From the NCBI GenBank assembly GCA_963709555.1, contig CAVPWR010000005.1, positions 310,001-374,000 of the forward strand: a stretch of 64,000 nt of DNA, given 5' to 3'. The notes beneath the pieces were generated by a model. It worked only from the letters and a program-made list of their open reading frames with translations, was not told the DNA's origin and searched no databases. Made by a program: the position numbers and the translations under genes. This DNA is from Sulfurisoma sp963709555 (GTDB taxonomy: Bacteria > Pseudomonadota > Gammaproteobacteria > Burkholderiales > Rhodocyclaceae). Shown here one piece after another: positions 1 to 8,556 of the stretch (position 1 is its first letter; each line of letters starts with the position of its first letter).

Positions 1-132
1 CAGCGCACCCAGCAGAATCTGGAAGTGGTTCGTGTTGACGAAGTCCGTCAATTGCTCCTGGTCAAGGGTGCGGTGCCTGGCTCCAGGGGGGGCGATGTAA
101 TTGTCTCCCCGGCCGTCAAGGTCAAGAAGTAA
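1..132 (+). CDS. rplC: 50S ribosomal protein L3, C-terminal end (partial)
   Basis: The window opens inside a reading frame that encodes 43 residues and stops at TAA. The tail reads LLLVKGAVPGSRGGDVIV, the conserved C-terminal part of L3, which binds 23S rRNA near the peptidyl-transferase centre. The next gene 12 bp downstream is rplD, as expected in the S10 operon. The start lies outside the window. Confidence 0.93.
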   Translation, partial: QRTQQNLEVVRVDEVRQLLLVKGAVPGSRGGDVIVSPAVKVKK

Positions 133-143
133 CGGGGGCGCAC

Positions 144-764
144 ATGGAACTCAAACTCATCAATGATCAAGGGCTGTCTTCGGCGACGGTATCTGCCTCC
201 GACACCCTGTTCGGCCGCGATTTCAATGAAGCCCTTGTGCATCAGGTCGTGACCGCCTATCAAGCCAACGCCCGCTCCGGCAATCGCAAGCAGAAGGACC
301 GCGAAGAGGTCCATCACAGCACGAAGAAGCCGTTCCGTCAGAAGGGTACCGGCCGAGCACGCGCCGGTATGACCTCCAGCCCCCTGTGGCGTGGCGGCGG
401 CCGCATCTTCCCGAACTCGCCGGAAGAGAACTTCTCGCAGAAGATCAACCGCAAGATGTATCGGGCCGGCGTAGCCGCCATCCTGTCGCAACTCGCCCGA
501 GAAGATCGTCTTGTCGTGGTTGACAACTTCTCGGTTGACGCGCCCAAGACCAGGCTTGTTGCCCAAAAGCTCAAGGGCATGGGAATCGATTCGGTGCTTC
601 TAATCACCGACAACCTCGACGACAACCTGCTGCTGGCGGCGCGTAACCTGCCCAATGTGCTGGTCGTCGAGCCGCAAGAGGCCGATCCGGTTTCGCTGAT
701 CCGTTTTCCCAAGGTCCTGATGACCAAAGGCGCGGTGACCAAGATGGAGGAGATGCTGTCATGA
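144..764 (+). CDS. rplD: 50S ribosomal protein L4
   Basis: 206 residues, normal for L4. It binds 23S rRNA and lines the exit tunnel; in Escherichia coli it also represses its own S10 operon. The basic tunnel loop (about residues 55-80, with KPFRQKGTGRARAG) is intact. The ATG follows a GGGGGCG ribosome-binding stretch. Its stop overlaps the rplW start in an ATGA (761-764), indicating translational coupling. Confidence 0.97.
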   Translation: MELKLINDQGLSSATVSASDTLFGRDFNEALVHQVVTAYQANARSGNRKQKDREEVHHSTKKPFRQKGTGRARAGMTSSPLWRGGGRIFPNSPEENFSQKINRKMYRAGVAAILSQLAREDRLVVVDNFSVDAPKTRLVAQKLKGMGIDSVLLITDNLDDNLLLAARNLPNVLVVEPQEADPVSLIRFPKVLMTKGAVTKMEEMLS

Positions 765-1078
765 GCACCCCCAAATTCAACGAAGAACGTCTGCTGCAGG
801 TTCTCGTTGCGCCGCAGATCTCGGAGAAGGCGACCATGATTGCCGATCGCAACGAGCAGGTGATCTTCAAGGTCATCCCCGATGCCACCAAGCCGGAGAT
901 CAAGGCCGCCGTCGAACTGCTGTTCAAGGTACAGGTCGAATCCGTTCAGGTCGCCAATATCAAGGGCAAGGTCAAGCGCTCCGGTCGAGGCACGGGTCGT
1001 CGCTCCGATGTGCGCAAGGCCTTCGTCTGCCTCAAGCCCGGTCAGGAAATCAATTTTGCCGAAGGGGGGGCTGCGTAA
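761..1078 (+). CDS. rplW: 50S ribosomal protein L23
   Basis: 105 residues. L23 sits at the exit of the ribosomal tunnel and is the docking site for trigger factor and SRP. The N-terminal LLQVLVAPQISEKAT and the basic loop KGKVKRSGRGTGRRSD are recognisable. The start overlaps rplD by 4 bases, and rplB begins on the base after its stop. Confidence 0.97.
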   Translation: MSTPKFNEERLLQVLVAPQISEKATMIADRNEQVIFKVIPDATKPEIKAAVELLFKVQVESVQVANIKGKVKRSGRGTGRRSDVRKAFVCLKPGQEINFAEGGAA

Positions 1079-1906
1079 ATGGCTCTCGTTAAAGTCAAGC
1101 CGACCTCGGCCGGCCGTCGCGCCGTTGTCAAGGTCGTCAATCCGAATCTGCACAAGGGTGCTCCGCACGCCGCGCTGGTCGAGAAACAGATCAGCACCGG
1201 AGGTCGCAACGCTCATGGCCACATCACTACCCGCCACAAGGGTGGTGGCCATAAGCAGCACTATCGTGTCATCGACTTCCGTCGCAACAAGGATGGCATT
1301 CCGGCCAAGGTCGAGCGCCTCGAGTACGACCCCAACCGCACCGCCAATATCGCCTTGCTGCTGTATGCCGATGGCGAACGCCGCTACATCATCGCCCCGC
1401 GCGGCATGGTGGTCGGTCAGGAACTGATTAGCGGTCCCGAGGCTCCTATCAAAGCTGGCAATACCCTGCCCATCCGCAATATTCCGGTCGGTACGACCAT
1501 CCATTGCATCGAGATCACCCCGGGCAAGGGGGCGCAGCTAGCGCGCGCTGCGGGTACTTCCGTGCAGCTGCTGGCGCGTGAAGGCACCTACGCCCAGGTC
1601 CGCCTGCGCTCCGGCGAAATCCGTCGCGTGCATGTCGAGTGCCGTGCCACCATCGGTGAGGTTGGCAACGAGGAAAACAGCCTGCGCAAGATCGGCAAGG
1701 CCGGCGCTCAACGCTGGCGCGGTATCCGCCCGACCGTCCGTGGTACAGCCATGAACCCGGTCGATCACCCGCATGGCGGCGGTGAAGGCCGTACCGGCGA
1801 AGGTCGTGTACCGGTGAGCCCATGGGGCCAGCCGACCAAGGGCTATCGCACCCGCAGCAACAAGCGCACGGACAGCATGATCGTCCAGCGCCGGCATAAA
1901 CGCTAA
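1079..1906 (+). CDS. rplB: 50S ribosomal protein L2
   Basis: 275 residues, standard length. L2 is a primary 23S rRNA binder needed for subunit association and peptidyl-transferase activity. The near-invariant NPVDHPHGGGEGR, with the key histidine, lies at about residues 224-236, followed by the basic C-terminus ending IVQRRHKR. It starts directly at the rplW stop. Confidence 0.98.
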   Translation: MALVKVKPTSAGRRAVVKVVNPNLHKGAPHAALVEKQISTGGRNAHGHITTRHKGGGHKQHYRVIDFRRNKDGIPAKVERLEYDPNRTANIALLLYADGERRYIIAPRGMVVGQELISGPEAPIKAGNTLPIRNIPVGTTIHCIEITPGKGAQLARAAGTSVQLLAREGTYAQVRLRSGEIRRVHVECRATIGEVGNEENSLRKIGKAGAQRWRGIRPTVRGTAMNPVDHPHGGGEGRTGEGRVPVSPWGQPTKGYRTRSNKRTDSMIVQRRHKR

Positions 1907-1916
1907 GAGGTAAGAC

Positions 1917-2198
1917 ATGGCACGTTCGATCAAGAAAGGCCCGTTCGTCGATGACCACCTGATCAAAAAGGTGGACGCCGCCCGCGCCTCAAACGACAAG
2001 CGCCCGATCAAGACCTGGTCGCGCCGTTCGACGGTTCTGCCCGACTTCGTCGGTCTGACCATTGCGGTGCATAACGGCAAGCAGCACATCCCGGTGTATG
2101 TGTCCGAGAACATGGTCGGCCACAAGCTCGGCGAGTTTGCGCTGACCCGTACCTTCAAGGGTCACACTGGCGGCAAGAAAGCCGTCGCGAAGCGGTAA
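1917..2198 (+). CDS. rpsS: 30S ribosomal protein S19
   Basis: 93 residues. S19 forms a complex with S13 in the head of the small subunit near the A site. MARSIKKGPFVDDHL and the conserved VYVSENMVGHKLGEF stretch are typical. The start follows an AGAGGT ribosome-binding site; the order rplB-rpsS-rplV is the usual one. Confidence 0.98.
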   Translation: MARSIKKGPFVDDHLIKKVDAARASNDKRPIKTWSRRSTVLPDFVGLTIAVHNGKQHIPVYVSENMVGHKLGEFALTRTFKGHTGGKKAVAKR

Positions 2199-2207
2199 GG
2201 AGCCAAG

Positions 2208-2537
2208 ATGGAAACCAATGCGATTCTGCGCGGTGTCCGCCTGTCCGCCCAAAAGGGCCGCCTCGTGGCGGATCTGGTGCGCGGCAAGCCGGTCGACCAG
2301 GCGCTCAACATCCTTGCCTTCAGTCCGAAAAAAGGCGCCGTCATTCTCAAGAAAGTGCTGGAATCAGCGATTGCCAATGCCGAGCACAACGACGGCGCTG
2401 ACATCGACAGCCTGAAGGTAACCCGCGTCTACGTCGAAAAGGCGGCGGTACTGAAGCGCTTCACTGCCCGCGCCAAGGGCCGCGGCAACCGCATCGTGAA
2501 GCCCACCTGCCACTTCTTCGTCACCGTCGGGGATTAA
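2208..2537 (+). CDS. rplV: 50S ribosomal protein L22
   Basis: 109 residues. L22 contacts all 23S rRNA domains and its beta-hairpin lines the exit tunnel, where some macrolide-resistance changes occur. The hairpin region ends in ARAKGRGNRI, about residues 88-97. The ATG follows AAGGAG. No anomalies seen. Confidence 0.97.
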   Translation: METNAILRGVRLSAQKGRLVADLVRGKPVDQALNILAFSPKKGAVILKKVLESAIANAEHNDGADIDSLKVTRVYVEKAAVLKRFTARAKGRGNRIVKPTCHFFVTVGD

Positions 2538-2546
2538 GGAAAATAT

Positions 2547-3416
2547 ATGGGACAGAAGATTCATCCGATCGGGTTTCGCCTCTCGGTCACGCGCGACTGG
2601 ACGTCAAAGTGGTACGCCAACTCCAAGAATTTCTCCCAAATGCTTCTGGGTGACATCGGGGTTCGTGACTACCTGAAAAAGAAGCTGGCTCATGCCTCCG
2701 TCGGCCGCGTGGTCATCGAGCGTCCGGCCAAGAACGCCCGTGTCACCATCTATAGCGCCCGCCCCGGCGTCGTCATCGGCAAGAAGGGCGAGGACATCGA
2801 GGCGCTCAAGAAGGAACTGCAGACTCGCATGGGCGTGCCGGTGCACGTCAACATCGAGGAAATCCGCAAGCCCGAGACCGATGCCCAGCTGATCGCCGAT
2901 TCGATCGCGCAGCAGCTGGAGAAGCGCATCATGTTCCGCCGCGCCATGAAGCGCGCCATGCAGAACGCCATGCGCCTCGGTGCCCAGGGTATCAAGATCA
3001 TGAGTTCCGGCCGCCTCAATGGTGCCGAAATCGCTCGCCGCGAATGGTACCGCGAAGGTCGTGTGCCGCTGCACACGTTGCGTGCCGACATCGACTACGG
3101 TACCTCCGAGGCCAAGACCACCTATGGCATCATCGGCATCAAGGTTTGGGTCTTCAAGGGTGAAATGGTTGGTCGCAACGACGTACTCGCCACTGCACCG
3201 GAAACTCCCGCCGAGGATCCGCGCAAGAGCCGCCGCCCTGCCGGCCGTCCCGCCAGCAGGCCCGAGGGCGACGCCGCCAAGCGTCCCACGGTACGCAAGC
3301 CGGCCGCCGACAAACCGGAAGCTGCCGCCACTGCCGATGCTGTGCCCAAGGCTCCGGTCAAGCGCGTGCGCAAGCCTGCCCCCGCGCCCACCACCGGCAC
3401 GGAAGTCAAGGAGTAA
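2547..3416 (+). CDS. rpsC: 30S ribosomal protein S3 with a long C-terminal extension
   Basis: 289 residues against roughly 230 in E. coli. The first part of about 210 residues is standard S3: a type-II KH domain with GKKG near residue 77, and the C-terminal domain that helps form the mRNA entry channel. The remaining 75 or so residues are an Ala/Pro/Lys/Arg-rich, probably disordered tail ending TTGTEVKE. Such tails occur in other betaproteobacteria. The start follows AAGGA. Confidence 0.97.
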   Translation: MGQKIHPIGFRLSVTRDWTSKWYANSKNFSQMLLGDIGVRDYLKKKLAHASVGRVVIERPAKNARVTIYSARPGVVIGKKGEDIEALKKELQTRMGVPVHVNIEEIRKPETDAQLIADSIAQQLEKRIMFRRAMKRAMQNAMRLGAQGIKIMSSGRLNGAEIARREWYREGRVPLHTLRADIDYGTSEAKTTYGIIGIKVWVFKGEMVGRNDVLATAPETPAEDPRKSRRPAGRPASRPEGDAAKRPTVRKPAADKPEAAATADAVPKAPVKRVRKPAPAPTTGTEVKE

Positions 3417-3422
3417 TAAGCC

Positions 3423-3836
3423 ATGCTGCAACCCGCACGCAGAAAATACCGCAAGGAACAGAAGGGCCGCAACGTCGGCCTCGCCACGCGCGGAGCCAAG
3501 GTGAGCTTCGGCGAATACGGCCTCAAGGCCATCGCCCGCGGACGCCTTACCGCACGTCAAATCGAGGCTGCCCGTCGAGCCATGACGCGCCACATCAAGC
3601 GCGGTGGCCGCATCTGGATTCGCATCTTCCCGGATAAGCCGATTTCGAAGAAGCCGGCCGAAGTCCGAATGGGTAACGGCAAGGGTTCTCCCGAGTACTG
3701 GGTCGCAGAGATTCAGCCGGGCAAAGTCCTGTATGAGATGGATGGTGTCGATGAAGTGCTGGCACGCGAGGCGTTCCGCCTTGCCGCGGCCAAGCTGCCG
3801 ATCGCCACTACCTTCGTCACCCGCCACTTGGGGTAA
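3423..3836 (+). CDS. rplP: 50S ribosomal protein L16
   Basis: 137 residues. L16 sits at the A-site tRNA elbow and organises the peptidyl-transferase region. MLQPARRKYRKEQKGRN and the IRIFPDKPISKKPAEVRMG segment are characteristic. Only 6 bp separate it from rpsC and 3 bp from rpmC. Confidence 0.98.
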   Translation: MLQPARRKYRKEQKGRNVGLATRGAKVSFGEYGLKAIARGRLTARQIEAARRAMTRHIKRGGRIWIRIFPDKPISKKPAEVRMGNGKGSPEYWVAEIQPGKVLYEMDGVDEVLAREAFRLAAAKLPIATTFVTRHLG

Positions 3837-3839
3837 GAC

Positions 3840-4034
3840 ATGAAAGCAAACGAATTTAGGCAAAAGAACGAGGCCGAGCTCGGCAAGGAACTGCTGGACT
3901 TGCGCAAGGCGCAGTTTTCGCTGCGCATGCAGCTGGCGACGCAACAACTTAACAACACCGCCCAGCTCGGCAAGGTGCGCAAGGACATCGCGCGCATCAA
4001 GACCATCCAGCGTGAAAAGGCGGCTGCCAAATGA
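3840..4034 (+). CDS. rpmC: 50S ribosomal protein L29
   Basis: 64 residues, a two-helix protein next to L23 at the tunnel exit. The ending LGKVRKDIARIKTIQREKAA is typical. Its TGA stop overlaps the ATG of rpsQ (4031-4034), so translation of the two is probably coupled. Confidence 0.96.
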   Translation: MKANEFRQKNEAELGKELLDLRKAQFSLRMQLATQQLNNTAQLGKVRKDIARIKTIQREKAAAK

Positions 4035-4303
4035 TGACTGAGTCCGTTGAAAATACCCGCCGTACTCTGCAGGGCCGTGTCGTCAGCGACAAGATGGCCA
4101 AGACGGTGACTGTCCTGGTCGAACGCCGCGTCAAGCATCCGCTGATCGGCAAGGTGATGATCCGCTCACGGAAGTACCATGCCCACGTCGAGGGCCTCGA
4201 GGCCGGCGCCGGCGACATGGTGCAGATCGAGGAGTGCGCGCCCATCTCCAAAACCAAGGCATGGCGCGTCACCAAGGTGGTCGAGAAAGCACGCGGCACC
4301 TGA
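4031..4303 (+). CDS. rpsQ: 30S ribosomal protein S17
   Basis: 90 residues from the first ATG (89 from the adjacent ATG at 4034). S17 is an OB-fold primary binder of 16S rRNA. LQGRVVSDKMAKTVTVLVER and KYHAHVEG are conserved. This is the last gene of the S10-operon half; 163 bp with a promoter separate it from rplN. Confidence 0.97.
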   Translation: MMTESVENTRRTLQGRVVSDKMAKTVTVLVERRVKHPLIGKVMIRSRKYHAHVEGLEAGAGDMVQIEECAPISKTKAWRVTKVVEKARGT

Positions 4304-4324
4304 ATAAATAATTCATCAGGGTAG

Positions 4325-4354
4325 TTGACGTACCCTGGGGCTGGAGAATACAAT
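4325..4354 (+). promoter_or_regulatory. Predicted sigma70 promoter for the spc operon (rplN onward)
   Basis: TTGACG at 4325-4330 and TACAAT at 4349-4354 are separated by 18 bp in the 163-bp rpsQ-rplN gap. The leader of about 105 bases to rplN is long enough for regulatory folding. In E. coli the spc promoter lies at the same place, immediately before rplN. Confidence 0.65.
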
Positions 4355-4466
4355 CCTGCCTCTTTTTCATAGCCGGTCGCCTGGCTGGTCTTGGCGACTC
4401 GGTGTTCCGACCCGGACGGGTTCCAAGACTGACCACGTGCTAGTGGATTAAGTTGGAGAGATACGA

Positions 4467-4835
4467 ATGATCCAAATGCAATCGATACTTGACGTCGCCG
4501 ACAACACCGGCGCACGTTCGGTCATGTGCATCAAGGTGATGGGCGGCTCGAAGCGCCGCTATGCCGGCATCGGCGACATCATCAAGGTGAGCATCAAGGA
4601 CGCTGCGCCGCGTGGCCGCGTCAAAAAAGGCGAGATTTACAGCGCCGTGGTGGTTCGCACGGCCAAGGGTGTGCGCCGTCCTGACGGCTCGTTGGTCAAG
4701 TTCGACGGCAATGCCGCCGTCCTGCTCAACAACAAGCTGGAGCCGATTGGCACCCGCATCTTCGGACCGGTGACGCGCGAGCTGCGCACCGAGAAGTTCA
4801 TGAAGATCGTTTCCCTGGCCCCTGAAGTTCTGTAA
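4467..4835 (+). CDS. rplN: 50S ribosomal protein L14
   Basis: 122 residues, standard length. L14 binds 23S rRNA at an intersubunit bridge and is the docking site for the silencing factor RsfS. MIQMQSILDVADNTGAR and the C-terminal KIVSLAPEVL are near-invariant. First gene of the spc operon, preceded by its own predicted promoter and a GGAGAG ribosome-binding site. Confidence 0.98.
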   Translation: MIQMQSILDVADNTGARSVMCIKVMGGSKRRYAGIGDIIKVSIKDAAPRGRVKKGEIYSAVVVRTAKGVRRPDGSLVKFDGNAAVLLNNKLEPIGTRIFGPVTRELRTEKFMKIVSLAPEVL

Positions 4836-4847
4836 GAGGATACGGCC

Positions 4848-5165
4848 ATGAATAAAATTCGCAAGGGCGATGATGTCATCGTCATAACGGGCAAGGACAA
4901 GGGCAAGCGCGGCACCGTGCTTTCTCTCGGCGACGATCTGCGTGTCCTCGTTGAGGGCGTTAATCGCGTCAAGAAGCACACCAAGCCCAACCCGATGAAG
5001 GGTCAGCCGGGCGGCATCATCGAAAAGGAGATGCCGATCCATGTTTCCAATATCGCATTGTTCAATCCCGCCACCCAGAAGGCGGACCGGGTCGGCGCCA
5101 AAACGCTCGACGACGGCCGCAAGGTGCGCGTGTTCAAGTCGAACAGCGAAGTCGTAGACGCGTAA
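4848..5165 (+). CDS. rplX: 50S ribosomal protein L24
   Basis: 105 residues. L24 initiates 50S assembly and lies near the tunnel exit. An N-terminal KOW motif (KGDDVIVITGKDKGKRGTV, about residues 5-23) is clear. It lies 12 bp after rplN and 9 bp before rplE. Confidence 0.97.
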   Translation: MNKIRKGDDVIVITGKDKGKRGTVLSLGDDLRVLVEGVNRVKKHTKPNPMKGQPGGIIEKEMPIHVSNIALFNPATQKADRVGAKTLDDGRKVRVFKSNSEVVDA

Positions 5166-5174
5166 GGGACGATC

Positions 5175-5717
5175 ATGGCGCGCTTGCAGGATTACTACAA
5201 AGACACCGTGGTGGCACAGCTTCGCGAGAAGTTCGGCTACAAGTCCATCATGGAAGTGCCGCGTATCACCAAGGTCACGCTCAACATGGGCGTCGGCGAG
5301 GCGGTAGGCGACAAGAAGATTCTCGATCACGCGGTCGGCGACATGACCAAGATCGCCGGGCAGAAGCCGGTCGTCACCAAGGCTCGCAAGGCCATCGCCG
5401 GTTTCAAGATTCGTGAAGGTTACCCGATCGGCTGCATGGTGACGCTGCGCGGCACCCGCATGTTCGAGTTTCTCGATCGTTTCGTCAGCATTGCCATGCC
5501 GCGTATCCGCGACTTCCGCGGCGTGCCGGGCAACAAGGGCTTCGACGGTCGTGGTAACTACAACATCGGGGTGAAAGAGCAGATCATTTTCCCCGAGATC
5601 GAGTACGACAAGATCGACGCCCTCCGTGGCATGAACATCAGCATTACCACGACGGCTAAGACCGACGACGAGGCCAAGGCCCTGCTCGCCGCTTTCAAAT
5701 TCCCCTTCAAGAACTGA
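5175..5717 (+). CDS. rplE: 50S ribosomal protein L5
   Basis: 180 residues. L5 carries 5S rRNA into the central protuberance and contacts P-site tRNA. ITKVTLNMGVGEA and the RDFRGVP segment near residue 115 are conserved. Context rplX-rplE-rpsN is canonical. Confidence 0.98.
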   Translation: MARLQDYYKDTVVAQLREKFGYKSIMEVPRITKVTLNMGVGEAVGDKKILDHAVGDMTKIAGQKPVVTKARKAIAGFKIREGYPIGCMVTLRGTRMFEFLDRFVSIAMPRIRDFRGVPGNKGFDGRGNYNIGVKEQIIFPEIEYDKIDALRGMNISITTTAKTDDEAKALLAAFKFPFKN

Positions 5718-5724
5718 GGGAACC

Positions 5725-6030
5725 ATGGCGAAACTTGCACTAATCAATCGCGAAGCCAAGCGCGCCAAGCTGGTGGCCAAATATGCCGCCAAGCGCGCCG
5801 AGCTCTTCGCCACAATCAACAACGTCAAGCTGGGTGACGAGGAGCGCATGGCAGCGCGTTCCAAATTGCAGCAGCTTCCCCGTGACGCCAGCCCGGTCCG
5901 CCAGCGCAATCGCTGTGCCCTGACCGGTCGGCCGCGGGGCGTTTTCCGCAAATTCGGCCTGTGCCGACTGAAACTGCGCGAAAGCGCCATGCGCGGCGAA
6001 GTGCCGGGCATGGTCAAGGCGAGCTGGTAA
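5725..6030 (+). CDS. rpsN: 30S ribosomal protein S14 (zinc-independent form)
   Basis: 101 residues, the long form typical of proteobacteria. The CxxC pairs of the short zinc-binding form are absent. RQRNRCALTGRPRGVFRKF is the conserved C-terminal signature. It binds 16S rRNA in the head with S3 and S10. Confidence 0.98.
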   Translation: MAKLALINREAKRAKLVAKYAAKRAELFATINNVKLGDEERMAARSKLQQLPRDASPVRQRNRCALTGRPRGVFRKFGLCRLKLRESAMRGEVPGMVKASW

Positions 6031-6042
6031 GGAGATCGATAA

Positions 6043-6438
6043 ATGAGTATGACCGATCCTATCGCCGACATGCTGACCCGCATCCGCAACGCGCAGATGG
6101 CGGACAAGATGGCGGTGACCATGCCTTCCTCCAAGATCAAGGTGTCCATCGCCAAGGTCCTGAAGGATGAGGGCTACATCGATGATTTCGCCGTGCGTGA
6201 AAACGGCGGCAAACCCGAACTCGACATCGCTCTCAAGTACTATGCCGGCCGCCCGGTTATTGAACGCATCGAGCGCGTTTCGAAACCCGGCCTCCGCGTT
6301 TACAGGGGTACCGATGACTTGCCGCGGGTAATGAACGGCCTCGGTGTCGCCATCGTCTCCACCCCCAAAGGGGTGATGACCGACCGCAAGGCTCGCGCCA
6401 GCAATGTCGGCGGCGAAGTCCTCTGCGTCGTGGCCTAA
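6043..6438 (+). CDS. rpsH: 30S ribosomal protein S8
   Basis: 131 residues. S8 is a primary binder of 16S rRNA helix 21; in E. coli it also represses the spc operon. MSMTDPIADMLTRIRNAQ and the C-terminal GGEVLCVVA, which forms the RNA-binding face, are intact. The start follows AAGGAG. Confidence 0.98.
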   Translation: MSMTDPIADMLTRIRNAQMADKMAVTMPSSKIKVSIAKVLKDEGYIDDFAVRENGGKPELDIALKYYAGRPVIERIERVSKPGLRVYRGTDDLPRVMNGLGVAIVSTPKGVMTDRKARASNVGGEVLCVVA

Positions 6439-6452
6439 GGAGAAGACGATTC

Positions 6453-6986
6453 ATGTCCCGCATCGCCAAATATCCCGTCCCCGTGCCGAAGGGCGTCGAT
6501 GTCACTCTGTCGGGTGGCGCGATTAGCATCAAGGGCCCGCTGGGCACTTTGACACAATCCATTCTGCCATCGGTCACTATCGATCGAGATGGCGACAACC
6601 TGCAGTGCCGCGCCGTCGAAGGTGCCGTCAATGGCGGCGCCATGTCCGGCACCATGCGCGCATTGCTCAGCAACATGGTTACTGGCGTCACCAAGGGTTT
6701 TGAGAAGAAGTTGTCGCTGGTCGGCGTTGGTTACAAGGCGCAGGCCCAGGGCAGCAAGCTCAATCTGTCGCTTGGCTTCTCCCACCCCGTCGTGCATGAC
6801 ATGCCCAACGGCATCAAGGTGGAAACGCCGACTCCGACCGAGATAGTTATCAAAGGAACCGACCGCCAAGTGGTCGGCCAGGTGGCCGCCGAAGTCCGTG
6901 CCTACCGTTCGCCGGAGCCCTACAAGGGCAAGGGTGTGCGGTATGTCGGCGAGGTGGTCGTCATCAAGGAAACGAAGAAGAAGTAA
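6453..6986 (+). CDS. rplF: 50S ribosomal protein L6
   Basis: 177 residues with two related domains; L6 binds 23S rRNA near the factor-binding site and sarcin-ricin loop. The C-terminal signature PYKGKGVRYVGE is present. Normal length and context. Confidence 0.98.
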   Translation: MSRIAKYPVPVPKGVDVTLSGGAISIKGPLGTLTQSILPSVTIDRDGDNLQCRAVEGAVNGGAMSGTMRALLSNMVTGVTKGFEKKLSLVGVGYKAQAQGSKLNLSLGFSHPVVHDMPNGIKVETPTPTEIVIKGTDRQVVGQVAAEVRAYRSPEPYKGKGVRYVGEVVVIKETKKK

Positions 6987-6998
6987 GGGCGCAGCAAA

Positions 6999-7352
6999 AT
7001 GGACAAGAAACTGACTCGTCTTCGCCGTGCGCGCAAAACCCGCGCCAAGATTGCGGAGCTCAAGATGGTCCGCCTCGCGGTGCATCGTACCAACGGCCAT
7101 ATCTATGCGCAGGTCTACTCCGGATGTGGCACCCAGGTTCTGGCTGCCGCATCGACCGTTGAGGCTGATGTGCGCAAGCAGGTTCCCAATGGCGGCAATG
7201 TCGCGGCGGCCAAACTGGTCGGCACGCTGATTGCTGAACGCGCCAAGGCCAAGGGCGTCGAGGCCGTTGCCTTCGACCGTTCCGGCTTCAACTATCACGG
7301 CCGCGTCAAGGCGCTGGCCGAGGCGGCCCGTGAAGGCGGCCTCAAGTTCTGA
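6999..7352 (+). CDS. rplR: 50S ribosomal protein L18
   Basis: 117 residues. L18 binds 5S rRNA with L5. An Arg/Lys-rich N-terminus precedes the core, which ends with the usual AFDRSGFNYHGRVKALAEAA. Normal spc-operon position. Confidence 0.98.
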   Translation: MDKKLTRLRRARKTRAKIAELKMVRLAVHRTNGHIYAQVYSGCGTQVLAAASTVEADVRKQVPNGGNVAAAKLVGTLIAERAKAKGVEAVAFDRSGFNYHGRVKALAEAAREGGLKF

Positions 7353-7363
7353 GCGAGAACATC

Positions 7364-7891
7364 ATGGCTAAACCACAAGGCAAGAAACAGCAGCAGACCA
7401 CCGAAGAGCGCGATGATGGCCTGCGCGAAAAGATGGTCTCCATCAACCGCGTCACCAAGGTGGTGAAGGGCGGTCGCATTCTCGGCTTTGCCGCGCTGAC
7501 CGTGGTCGGCGATGGCGACGGCAGCATTGGCATGGGCAAGGGCAAGTCCCGTGAAGTCCCGGTAGCCGTGCAGAAGGCGATGGAGGAAGCCCGTCGCAAG
7601 ATGATCAAAATCACCCTGAAGGATGGCACGTTGCATCACTCGGTTACCGGCAAGCATGGCGCCACTACGGTGCTGATGTCGCCAGCACCGAGCGGAACCG
7701 GCGTCATCGCCGGCGGCCCGATGCGCGCCGTTTTTGAAGTGATGGGCGTGACCGACGTTGTTGCCAAGATCATTGGCTCGACCAACCCTTACAACCTGGT
7801 TCGCGCAACTATGCACGGTCTGCAGGCCATAAGTACGCCGTCCGAGATCGCGGCCAAGCGCGGCAAGAGCGTTCAGGAAATCCAGGAGTAA
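7364..7891 (+). CDS. rpsE: 30S ribosomal protein S5
   Basis: 175 residues. S5 acts in decoding accuracy and lines the mRNA entry site. The dsRNA-binding-like N-domain has INRVTKVVKGGRILGFAAL, and the GMGKGKSREVPVA and PSGTGVIAGG motifs are intact. It lies 3 bp before rpmD. Confidence 0.98.
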   Translation: MAKPQGKKQQQTTEERDDGLREKMVSINRVTKVVKGGRILGFAALTVVGDGDGSIGMGKGKSREVPVAVQKAMEEARRKMIKITLKDGTLHHSVTGKHGATTVLMSPAPSGTGVIAGGPMRAVFEVMGVTDVVAKIIGSTNPYNLVRATMHGLQAISTPSEIAAKRGKSVQEIQE

Positions 7892-7894
7892 GCC

Positions 7895-8077
7895 ATGGCG
7901 GACAACAAAATCAAGGTGACGCTTGTCAAAAGCGTCATCGGAACCAAGCAGGACCATCGCGCCACCGTTCGTGGCCTCGGTCTCCGCAAGATCAACAGCA
8001 GCGCGATGCTCGAGGATACTCCCGCAGTGCGCGGCATGATCCGCAAGGTCGCGTATCTGGTGAAGGTCGAGGGTTAA
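7895..8077 (+). CDS. rpmD: 50S ribosomal protein L30
   Basis: 60 residues. L30 is a small accessory protein of the large subunit, missing in some bacteria. KVTLVKSVIGTKQDHRATV and the GLRKINSS turn are typical. The stop is 1 bp before the rplO start. Confidence 0.96.
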   Translation: MADNKIKVTLVKSVIGTKQDHRATVRGLGLRKINSSAMLEDTPAVRGMIRKVAYLVKVEG

Positions 8078-8078
8078 T

Positions 8079-8525
8079 ATGGAACTGAATACTCTGAAGC
8101 CTGGCGCCGGCTCCAAGCACGCCAGCAAGCGCGTCGGCCGTGGTATCGGTAGCGGCCTTGGCAAGACGGCCGGTCGTGGCCACAAGGGTCAGAAATCCCG
8201 CGCCGGCGGTTTCCACAAGGTCGGCTTCGAGGGCGGTCAGATGCCCATGCAGCGTCGCCTGCCCAAGCGCGGCTTCGTCTCACTGGTTGCTGGCCGCAAC
8301 GTCGAAGTCCGTCTGTCGGAGCTGGACAAGCTGCCTGTCGGCGAAGTGGATCTGCTGGTTCTCAAGCAGGCAGGTTTTGTAGCGGCCGATGCCCTGTCGG
8401 CGAAGGTCATCCTGTCCGGTACGCTGAACAAGAAGATTGCCCTCAAGGGTGTCGGTGCGACCAAGGGTGCCAAGGCTGCGATCGAAGCTGCCGGCGGTTC
8501 CGTCGCCGAAATCGCTGCGGCCTGA
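8079..8525 (+). CDS. rplO: 50S ribosomal protein L15
   Basis: 148 residues. L15 is a late-assembly 23S rRNA binder with an extended Gly/Lys/Arg-rich N-terminus (GRGIGSGLGKTAGRGHKGQK, about residues 22-41). It precedes secY, the usual arrangement. Confidence 0.97.
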   Translation: MELNTLKPGAGSKHASKRVGRGIGSGLGKTAGRGHKGQKSRAGGFHKVGFEGGQMPMQRRLPKRGFVSLVAGRNVEVRLSELDKLPVGEVDLLVLKQAGFVAADALSAKVILSGTLNKKIALKGVGATKGAKAAIEAAGGSVAEIAAA

Positions 8526-8556
8526 AGACCGCAAGTAACAGGGAACGGGGACGCAA

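Noticed and set aside
4440..6155. 571-codon open frame on the minus strand across rplN-rpsN
   Set aside because: It is antisense to five conserved ribosomal protein genes; long antisense frames are expected in GC-rich coding DNA and its translation resembles no family.
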